Shown piece by piece: positions 51,584 through 58,371 of a stretch of DNA of 64,000 nucleotides. Position 1 is the first letter of the stretch. Each line of letters starts with the position of its first letter. Source of the stretch: Anaerolineales bacterium UBA2200 (lineage in GTDB: Bacteria; Chloroflexota; Anaerolineae; UBA2200); contig DCVA01000036.1 of the NCBI GenBank assembly GCA_002327925.1, positions 76,763 through 140,762 of the forward strand, given 5' to 3'. Below the pieces are notes generated by a model that saw nothing but the letters and a program-made list of their open reading frames with translations, had not been told where the DNA came from and did not search any database. The translations under genes were made by a program, and so were the position numbers.

Positions 51584-53104
51584 ATGTGCGCCTCCACAGG
51601 TCGTGAGCAGCCAGGACGCGAGGTGATCAGCAGGGCCATGCACGGAGTGGTACAAATCGTGGCGCTCCGCCAGGGCTTTTTGGGGGGCATGTCACCGGCA
51701 TGGACCGGCTCGGGTACAGTGATTCATCCCTCCGGCTACATCTTGACCAACTGCCACGTCGCCAACCCGCGTGCCATGGGTATGTCTGCGCCGCCTGCAG
51801 ACCGCCTTGGCATCTCCATCACCGAGCGGTCCGATCAGCCGCCTGTTCTGAGCTACTTTGCCCAGGTTGTTGCCCAGTCGCCGGAGATGGACCTTGCCGT
51901 TCTGCGCATCGTTTCCGGAGTCGACGGCAAGCAGGTCTCGGATCTGAACCTAGCTTACGTTCCCATCGGCAACTCGGACGACCTGGAGCTGGGTGATGTT
52001 CTGGCTATCCTGGGCTATCCGGGCATCGGTGGAGATACGATCACCTTCACCAGTGGAAGCGTTTCCGGATTCTCGCATCAGAACGAGTTGAACGTGGCCA
52101 GGGCCTGGATCAAGACGGACGCAACGATTGCCGGGGGCAACAGCGGTGGCACGGCGGTCAACAGCGCAGGCCAGTTGGTTGGCGTACCGACCCAGGCGGC
52201 AGCCGGGTCGGGAATCCAGCCAGTGGACGCGCGTCCGGTGGTCGACACCAACCAGGACGGGCGCATCGATCAGCGAGACACTCCCATGGCCATCGGGGGG
52301 TTCATCAACGGTTTGCGACCCGTCAATATGGCCGCCCCGCTGCTCAATAAGGCCGGCATAAGCACGACGAGCTCAGGGACCAACAAGCCGGCGCCGTTGA
52401 CGCCACCGCAGGCCAAGCCGAGCGGGAAAACAGCACCAGCCTCCGGGCCTGCCTTTCGCGCCCTTGTCTTCAGTCGTGATGTCACAGACGACGGGCGCCC
52501 CATCCAACCGGCGTCCCTTCTGCCAAGCGGGGGCACCCAGTTGTTTGCCAGCTTTGAGTTCTCCGGCATGAGCAACAAGCAGGTGTTTGGCGAGGTCTGG
52601 ACATGGAATGGCAAGACTATCGCGCAGAAGCGCGGTCCGTGGGACTCTGGAGCGAGCGGCCGCAGAACCCTGTCGCTGATGAACCAGCGCGGTCTTCCTG
52701 ACGGAGAGTACCACCTCATGCTCTCTCTGAACGATCAGGTCGTGGCCGAGGGTAAGGCCAGCATTGGCCGGCAAGTGGATGACACGGACACTCAGATCTC
52801 CGGACAGATCGTGGATGGTGCCACAGGGAAGGGAATCGCGAACGTGCTGGTCCTTGCCATCAAACCTGGCGTGCGCGTCCAGGACTTTGTCAAGAAGCAG
52901 GACCGTGCGTGGATCAATGCCTCGGCGAAAACCGACAGCCAAGGGACGTTCAGCTTCGACAGGCAGCTGCCCAAGGGCGAGGCATACGGCCTGCTGGTCA
53001 TTGCGCGTGGTTATCGCGACCTGGCCATAGATAGTGCCCTTCGGGTGACCGCCAATGCGCCGGAACAGGCACAGCTCGGAGCCATCTCACTGCAGCACGA
53101 ATAG
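51584..53104 (+). CDS. Trypsin-like serine protease with Ca-loop and carboxypeptidase-regulatory-like domain, no signal peptide
   Basis: 506 residues. S1C-type triad H58 (TNCHVAN), D103 (PEMDLAVLRI), S187 (GGNSGGTAV). A textbook EF-hand/dockerin-like loop DTNQDGRIDQRD (221-232) sits just after the catalytic core. A linker and beta-sandwich region follow, then a C-terminal CarboxypepD_reg-like domain (ISGQIVDGATGKGIANVLVL, about 400-440). There is no signal peptide or membrane segment, so it acts in the cytoplasm or leaves by an unusual route. Paired with the DUF937-like gene. Confidence 0.82.
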   Translation: MCASTGREQPGREVISRAMHGVVQIVALRQGFLGGMSPAWTGSGTVIHPSGYILTNCHVANPRAMGMSAPPADRLGISITERSDQPPVLSYFAQVVAQSPEMDLAVLRIVSGVDGKQVSDLNLAYVPIGNSDDLELGDVLAILGYPGIGGDTITFTSGSVSGFSHQNELNVARAWIKTDATIAGGNSGGTAVNSAGQLVGVPTQAAAGSGIQPVDARPVVDTNQDGRIDQRDTPMAIGGFINGLRPVNMAAPLLNKAGISTTSSGTNKPAPLTPPQAKPSGKTAPASGPAFRALVFSRDVTDDGRPIQPASLLPSGGTQLFASFEFSGMSNKQVFGEVWTWNGKTIAQKRGPWDSGASGRRTLSLMNQRGLPDGEYHLMLSLNDQVVAEGKASIGRQVDDTDTQISGQIVDGATGKGIANVLVLAIKPGVRVQDFVKKQDRAWINASAKTDSQGTFSFDRQLPKGEAYGLLVIARGYRDLAIDSALRVTANAPEQAQLGAISLQHE

Positions 53105-53128
53105 AGACAGGATTCAGCTGCCGACGCG

Positions 53129-53159
53129 AGGAGTGCCGTACAGGTCGTACGGCACTCCT
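53129..53159. terminator. Terminator between the protease and the DUF4380 remnant
   Basis: AGGAGTGCCGTAC (53129-53141) and GTACGGCACTCCT (53147-53159): thirteen perfect pairs, five-base loop, then TGTGTTATT. Confidence 0.75.
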
Positions 53160-53181
53160 TGTGTTATTGTGGATCCAGCTC

Positions 53182-54118
53182 TTAGGAAGCGGTTCGGGCG
53201 TCAGGCTGTAGACGGGGCTGCACTGACTCCTGTACCCTGGGCAGAATGTGGCGCTCGACGTCCGAGTCGCACTGCGGAACCGGCACGTCTCGGAAATGGT
53301 GCCAGCGTTCGACGTGCTCCACTGCCTGACCGGGCGAAAGCCGAACGAGGGCGCCCAACGTCTCCATTTCCAGCATCGTTTCGTTGGCAAACACCTCGGC
53401 GTTGGCGCCCAGGTCGGGATAGACCTCGCCGGGGTTGTGGCCGAAGGTCTTGACGAACAGGTGCCCTCCGGGCATACGCGATCCAGCCGTCTGGGAGGGC
53501 TGCGCCTAGCTTCTGCGGACGTGTGGCCTGCGGGTCCTGACTTAGCATTACGAATTTCTGTCCCCATGTCCACCGCGAATCGGAGAGGTCGGTGTAGGGC
53601 CACAGGGTCAGTGAACTGGACGGCTGGAGCGCCTCCGGGTGCCGGCGACGCTCCGGCAGCGGCACGACCGCCCTGCCACCCGGTGCCATCACACTCAGCG
53701 CCCACGGTGCCAGCTCCACGACCGAGGTGGATCGATTGCGCAGGCGGTGCAGCACTCACACCTGGGCCAACGATCCAACCTCTATCTCGATTTCTTTCTC
53801 GATCCCTGTCGTTGACTCCACGGGTTGGGTGGCACGCAAAAGGCCGGCCTGCCACGTCACATGCACGGGACCGTTATCGGGTATGTAGGTGCGCTGCGCG
53901 TCCTCCGGCGCTCGCCAGAGACGGTGCCCACCGTAGACTCTCCATTCCTCGCCGCCAGTCTGACCCAGCATCTGATCGTACTCGCGGAACTCGTTTTCCA
54001 GAGTCGCGAAGCCAAAGCGTATGACTCGAGGGCCGACGTCACCCGTGACAACAAGATCGACCAGACCGTTGCTGAGCGAGTAGCAGTGCCGCCACCCACC
54101 ATACGTGATCGCCTGCAT
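53182..54118 (-). pseudogene. Decayed DUF4380-like (galactose-mutarotase-fold) gene
   Basis: Three consecutive minus-strand pieces make one protein. The first part starts MQAITYGGWRHCYSLSNG, runs through DVGPRVIRFGF and ends in a TGA at 53756-53758. The frame continues without change (VLHRLRNRSTSVVELAPWAL to ALPDGWIAY), then shifts near 53465-53485 to GGHLFVKTFGHNPGEVYPDLG. One in-frame stop and one frameshift mean it is broken, or the assembly has errors. It lies downstream of the GH13 gene and probably acted on carbohydrates. No hairpin supports Sec at the TGA. Confidence 0.7.
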
Positions 54119-54200
54119 CGAAACATGACTCAGTGGCACGCCATCACTCCGTCCGCCGGCGGAACCAGCACCTGCTGTCCTGTCAGGGTCAGCTCGCACT

Positions 54201-55991
54201 TCATTCCTCCTGCCGAGCAGGTCTGTGCGGGGGAAGGTCGACTTCAGCAATCAGCACTTCGAACGGCGCGATGCGCAGTTCATCCAGCCCTGCCCCGTGG
54301 CCTTGCTGGCGATGCGTCGAGAACAGAACCCGCGACGCCACAGCGGGCCGGTCAGCCGTCGCGTCAGAGGGCCGGGGCGGGGCGGTCAATCTTGCCCCCT
54401 CCAGGTTCAGATGCAGAAGTTGAGGGCGGTCGCTCCAGTTCAGCACGACCAGCAGGTCCTGATCATCCACCTTGCGCAGGAAGGCCAGACAATCCGCCTG
54501 ATCAGCAGCGAGCACTTGCCACGATCCGGCCGTCAGGGCATAACTCGAGCGCCTCAGGCGAAGCAGGGCACGGTAGAACTCGAGCATGGACCCGGAAACG
54601 GCCAGTTGACCCTCCACATTCACTCCGTGCGCGAAATTCGGGTTCACCGGCAGCCACGTGCGCGCCCCAGAAGGGCTAAACCCCGCATTGGCCAGGGTCG
54701 ACCACTGCATTGGCGTGCGGCACTTGTCGCGTCCCAGCATCGCCGCGTTCCTCAGCGCCTCTGCAGGCGAGGAGCCGAGGACCTCGATTTCCTGCTGGTA
54801 CAACCACTTGCTCAGGTAGTCACGAAAGCCGCTCGCGTCCGTCAACAGGAGATCGGTCATGCCGATCTCTTCTCCGTAGTACAGAAACGGCGTGCCCCGC
54901 AGAGTCAGCATGAGCGCGAGTGATAGCCGGGCCAGCTCCGCATCGTGCCGGCCATCGGCAAAGTGGCTCCAGACCCGAGACGAGTCGTGATTGCCCAGTG
55001 TGTTGCACGGCCAGGCCCCGGGCGGCAAGCGGCTTAGCCGCTCGGATTGGTTGGCTCGAATCTGGGCTGGCCGCAGGGACTCGGCGCGCATCAGCGGGAA
55101 GTTGAAGACCAACTGCAGTTCGTCTGTCCCGTTTCCGTGATACGAGGGGTCATCGACCTCGCCGACCAGCACACCGTCACCGTAGGTATCAACGAGCGCG
55201 CGCAGGCCCTGCATCACCTCGTGCACTTCAGGTCGCTCCACCTGACGCTCGTAGAGGCTCTCCAGCGCTTCGGATGCCCTCAGCCGCTCCTCAGACGTAC
55301 GCGCCTGATGAAGAGCAAGATAGAGCTCCGCCTGCGAGCGTGCCTGGGATGACTCGCGAAGGTCCGCGTCTTCAAAGAGCGTGCCGGGTGCATCGATCCG
55401 AAAGCCATCGACGCCAAGGTCAAGCCAGAAACGGACCACGTCGAACATGGCCCGCCGCACCTCAGGGTTGCGCCAGTTGAGGTCGGGCTGCTGCTTCAAG
55501 AAGTAGTGGTAGTAGTACTGCTGTGTCAGCCGGTCGAGTTCCCAGGCTGGCCCTCCGAAACAGGAGAACCACCCATTCGGTGGGGCGCCGCCTCGCCCGT
55601 CTTTCCAGATGTACCAGTCACGTTTGGGATTTCCACGACCTGAGCGTGACTCGGCGAACCAGGGGTGCTCGTGGGAGGTATGGTTGATCACAAAGTCGAT
55701 GATGACGCGGATGTTTCTCTGATGGGCCTGGCTGACAAAGTCCCTAAAGTCGCTCAGCGTGCCATACTCCGGCGCCACGTCTGTGTAGTTGCTGACGTCA
55801 TAGCCGCAATCACACTGCGGAGATGGGTAGAACGGGGACAGCCATATCGCGTCGATGCCCAGGTCCTGCAGGTAGTCCAGTCTCCGGGTCATCCCGGCAA
55901 AGTCACCGACTCCATCTCCGTTGCCATCGGCAAAGCTGCGCGGGTAGATCTGATAGAACACTGCCTTCTGCCACCATTCGAGGCGTCTCAC
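54201..55991 (-). CDS. GH13 alpha-glucosidase-like enzyme
   Basis: 596-residue alpha-amylase-superfamily hydrolase. WWQKAVFYQIYPRSFADGNGDGVGD at the N terminus, nucleophile D200 (DGFRIDAP), acid/base E278 (VLVGEVDDP), transition-state pair in NHDSSR (H335-D336) and GTPFLYYGEEIGM all agree with the oligo-1,6-glucosidase/alpha-glucosidase group. No signal peptide, so intracellular. GTG 55991 with GGAG upstream; ten bases after nagA in one operon. Exact linkage specificity is not determined. Confidence 0.9.
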   Translation of the reverse strand: MRRLEWWQKAVFYQIYPRSFADGNGDGVGDFAGMTRRLDYLQDLGIDAIWLSPFYPSPQCDCGYDVSNYTDVAPEYGTLSDFRDFVSQAHQRNIRVIIDFVINHTSHEHPWFAESRSGRGNPKRDWYIWKDGRGGAPPNGWFSCFGGPAWELDRLTQQYYYHYFLKQQPDLNWRNPEVRRAMFDVVRFWLDLGVDGFRIDAPGTLFEDADLRESSQARSQAELYLALHQARTSEERLRASEALESLYERQVERPEVHEVMQGLRALVDTYGDGVLVGEVDDPSYHGNGTDELQLVFNFPLMRAESLRPAQIRANQSERLSRLPPGAWPCNTLGNHDSSRVWSHFADGRHDAELARLSLALMLTLRGTPFLYYGEEIGMTDLLLTDASGFRDYLSKWLYQQEIEVLGSSPAEALRNAAMLGRDKCRTPMQWSTLANAGFSPSGARTWLPVNPNFAHGVNVEGQLAVSGSMLEFYRALLRLRRSSYALTAGSWQVLAADQADCLAFLRKVDDQDLLVVLNWSDRPQLLHLNLEGARLTAPPRPSDATADRPAVASRVLFSTHRQQGHGAGLDELRIAPFEVLIAEVDLPPHRPARQEE

Positions 55992-56001
55992 CGGTCTCCA
56001 T

Positions 56002-57171
56002 TCATACTGCTGCGTTGTATACTACCCTTCCACGAACCAGCGTGAGGTGAACGTTCATCAGTGAGTCAACGGCCGTGAGGTTCGCCTGCTTGCCGACAGC
56101 GATGCTGCCCAGCCTGCCCTCGCGGCCAATTGCCCTGGCCGGATTCAGGCCAGCCATCCGCACTGCGTCTCCCACGGATATCTCAGAGGCGTTCATCAGG
56201 TTGCGTACACAGGCATTCAAGGCGGCGGTACTTCCTGCCAGCGTGCCATCTCTGTGGCGCGCCTGCCCGCCGCGCACTGTGACGCGCTCTCCCAGCAGAT
56301 CGTACTCCCCGTCGGGCATGCCGGCTCCCGCCATGCCATCCGTCACCAGCACGATCCTCTCCGGACCGAGGCAGCGCAACAGAACCCTCATCGCCCCCGG
56401 GTGAACATGCACTCCGTCGGCGATCAGTTCTGCTGTGATTCCGTCGGAGCCCAGCACGGCACCTACCACGCCTGGCTCGCGATGCGCAAAGCCGCCCTGG
56501 GCGTTGAATGTGTGGGTTACGTGGCTCCAGGATCCTCTCAAGGCGTCACGCGCCAGCTCGAAGCGCGCGACCGAGTGTCCCAGCGCGACCATAACGCCGG
56601 CCTTTTCGAATCGCAAGGCGGCATCCCCTGCGCCTTCGAGCTCGGGGGCAATGGTCACCTGGCGAACCCAGCCATGACCTGCAGCAAGGAGAGAGTCCAC
56701 CTCGTTTGGAGTCAGGGACCGCAGCCATGAGTAGGAAAAGGCGCCACGCTTCTGGGGATTCAGCATGGGACCCTCCAGATGCACGCCCAGCCCCTCCGCC
56801 CCGGGCAATCCCCTGTCCAATGCTCCGGCACAGTCTCCCACCACGGTCCTGAGGGCGTCCGCATCCGGAGCGGCTACCGAGCAGAGGAATCCTGTGACGC
56901 CGGTCTGTGCCACCCACTCGGAGTAGGAGCGCAAATCGTCGCCGGTCTGCCCGGGCACTCCGAAAGTCACCCCATTCCCCCCATGGGTGTGTATGTCGAT
57001 GAGCCCAGGAACCAGCAACCTTCCGAGAAGGTCAAGGCGCTCACCACTGGCTCGGGGGGCATCGAGCTGTGGGCCGGCATACGCTATGCTGCCACCCTCG
57101 TCAACGACTACCGCCCCACCCGGGATGACCTCGGTCGGAGTAACGACGGTTGCGTTATGTAGTGTTAGCAT
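56002..57171 (-). CDS. nagA: N-acetylglucosamine-6-phosphate deacetylase
   Basis: Amidohydrolase of amino-sugar catabolism, 389 residues. Metal and substrate motifs are DIHTHGGNGVTFGV, HLEGPMLNPQKRGA, HTFNAQGGFAHREPG, DGVHVHPG and VTDGMAGAGMPDG with the catalytic Asp. ATG 57171 follows GAGGGG. The promoter lies about 90 bases upstream and overlaps a longer in-frame start, which is rejected. nagB is not in the window. Confidence 0.93.
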   Translation of the reverse strand: MLTLHNATVVTPTEVIPGGAVVVDEGGSIAYAGPQLDAPRASGERLDLLGRLLVPGLIDIHTHGGNGVTFGVPGQTGDDLRSYSEWVAQTGVTGFLCSVAAPDADALRTVVGDCAGALDRGLPGAEGLGVHLEGPMLNPQKRGAFSYSWLRSLTPNEVDSLLAAGHGWVRQVTIAPELEGAGDAALRFEKAGVMVALGHSVARFELARDALRGSWSHVTHTFNAQGGFAHREPGVVGAVLGSDGITAELIADGVHVHPGAMRVLLRCLGPERIVLVTDGMAGAGMPDGEYDLLGERVTVRGGQARHRDGTLAGSTAALNACVRNLMNASEISVGDAVRMAGLNPARAIGREGRLGSIAVGKQANLTAVDSLMNVHLTLVRGRVVYNAAV

Positions 57172-57256
57172 GGCCCCTCGCCGTTCCGCGACTGAGCGCT
57201 TGGGTTTCGCCGGGGCGGTGGGTGCGCGCCATCCATCAATAGCCTCCGGCGTTGGA

Positions 57257-57285
57257 ATAATACGCGCTCGGCCACGTTCGGTCAA
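57257..57285 (-). promoter_or_regulatory. Promoter of nagA-GH13
   Basis: On the minus strand TTGACC (57285-57280), 17 bases, TATTAT (57262-57257), about 85 bases before the nagA start. Confidence 0.65.
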
Positions 57286-57393
57286 TTGTCGGAGGACGCC
57301 ACCATTTCGATGACATACAGCGGCCCCAAGACATGCTCATTCAGCGCTACCCTGCCGGCGACCGAGCAATCGGAACCCTGATGCCCAGGGCCT

Positions 57394-57421
57394 TTGCTCC
57401 TGCCCCAGGTTGGCATATAAT
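57394..57421 (+). promoter_or_regulatory. Promoter of mscL
   Basis: TTGCTC (57394-57399), 16 bases, TATAAT (57416-57421). Transcription would start near 57428, leaving ATG 57459 as the only sensible start. Confidence 0.65.
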
Positions 57422-57458
57422 GAAACAGACTGGATTGGGGCAAAGAAAGGAGAGTCAG

Positions 57459-57893
57459 ATGCTGCAAGAGTTCAAAAAGTTCGTGCTGAGGGGCAATGTG
57501 CTGGACCTGGCGGTCGGCGTCATTGTGGGGGCGGCATTCGGCAAGATCGTGACCTCTCTGGTTAACGACGTCTTGATGCCGCCGATTGGCAGGCTGCTCG
57601 GGGGGCTGGATTTCAGCAACCTGTTCATCGACTTGTCTGGTCAATCCTACCCCAGTCTGGCGGCAGCCAAGGAAGCTGGAGCGGCCACGGTCAACTATGG
57701 ACTATTCATCAACACGATACTAGAATTCCTTATCGTGGCTCTTGTCGTCTTTCTGATTGTGCGCTGGGTCAATCGCTTCCGGGCCGGCAAAGAGCAGGCT
57801 CCGGCAGAGCCCAGTACGAAGGAGTGCCCCTTCTGCGCAAGCGCCATTCCGATCAAGGCCAAGCGCTGCCCGAACTGCACCTCTCAACTTTAG
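57459..57893 (+). CDS. mscL: Large-conductance mechanosensitive channel with C-terminal zinc ribbon
   Basis: Osmotic safety valve, 144 residues. TM1 is FVLRGNVLDLAVGVIVGAAFGKIV and TM2 is YGLFINTILEFLIVALVVFLIV, with the external loop between. Where the usual cytoplasmic helix ends, the chain continues with a four-Cys zinc ribbon (CPFCASAIPIKAKRCPNC). AAAGGAG precedes ATG 57459. The ribbon probably stabilises the cytoplasmic end of the pentamer or adds a regulatory contact. Confidence 0.93.
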   Translation: MLQEFKKFVLRGNVLDLAVGVIVGAAFGKIVTSLVNDVLMPPIGRLLGGLDFSNLFIDLSGQSYPSLAAAKEAGAATVNYGLFINTILEFLIVALVVFLIVRWVNRFRAGKEQAPAEPSTKECPFCASAIPIKAKRCPNCTSQL

Positions 57894-58039
57894 CGGGCTC
57901 TCGCCGCCCGGCTCTGGCACAACAGTACGACAGCATGTACTGGGTCTCGAGCGCACGTCGGCAATAACCGACTATTACCGCGGCCCGACCTATGACAGGC
58001 GACTCGCCGGCAACTAGGCATCGAATTGTGGAGAGACGA

Positions 58040-58078
58040 GCCGGGTCACGACACCGGGGGTCAAGTCCGTGACCCGGC
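58040..58078. terminator. Hairpin between mscL and the DUF5679 gene
   Basis: GCCGGGTCACG (58040-58050) and CGTGACCCGGC (58068-58078): eleven perfect pairs with a 17-base loop between convergent genes. The bases from 57894 to 58039 hold no gene that I can see. Confidence 0.6.
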
Positions 58079-58086
58079 GTGGCATA

Positions 58087-58230
58087 CTACTTGGCGACCC
58101 CCATTCGGCTGACCTTGCCCCCGCAGACTGAGCAGGTACCCTTGGTCGCCTTGCGACCATTCTTCAAGGTGACCACCTGCGGGTTCTTGACTTCCCGCTG
58201 CTGCTTGCACTTGAAACAATACGCCTTCAT
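58087..58230 (-). CDS. DUF5679-like mini zinc-ribbon protein
   Basis: A 47-residue gene: MKAYCFKCKQQREVKNP, then VTLKNGRKATKGTCSVCGGK and a short basic tail. Two CxxC pairs 28 residues apart form a zinc ribbon, and the NGR-A-KGTC block is the family hallmark. GGAGGTG precedes ATG 58230. Function unknown; the basic charge suggests nucleic-acid or ribosome contact. It has its own promoter, divergent from the helicase. Confidence 0.88.
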   Translation of the reverse strand: MKAYCFKCKQQREVKNPQVVTLKNGRKATKGTCSVCGGKVSRMGVAK

Positions 58231-58281
58231 GGTTCACCTCCGCTCACGGGTAGGCACCGGACTTGACGTGCCTCCATGTCC

Positions 58282-58311
58282 ATTCTAGCACAACCGTTGC
58301 ACCAAAGGCAA
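58282..58311 (-). promoter_or_regulatory. Promoter of the DUF5679 gene
   Basis: On the minus strand TTGCCT (58311-58306), 18 bases, TAGAAT (58287-58282), with TG one base upstream of the -10. Confidence 0.6.
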
Positions 58312-58335
58312 AATGCGCAAATTGCGCGTATGGCT

Positions 58336-58365
58336 TTGTGAGTCGGCGTTCGTCCGCTCTATAAT
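58336..58365 (+). promoter_or_regulatory. Promoter giving a probably leaderless helicase mRNA
   Basis: TTGTGA (58336-58341), 18 bases, TATAAT (58360-58365). The usual start, six to seven bases after the -10, coincides with the A of ATG 58372, and no ribosome site is present. Confidence 0.6.
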
Positions 58366-58371
58366 CGACCC

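Noticed and set aside
53756..53758. In-frame TGA in the DUF4380-like gene as a selenocysteine codon
   Set aside because: No stem-loop follows at SECIS distance, and a separate frameshift lies downstream, so decay is the simpler reading.
58079..58288. 69-codon plus-strand frame downstream of mscL
   Set aside because: It is the antisense shadow of the DUF5679 zinc-ribbon gene, which has a ribosome site and promoter.
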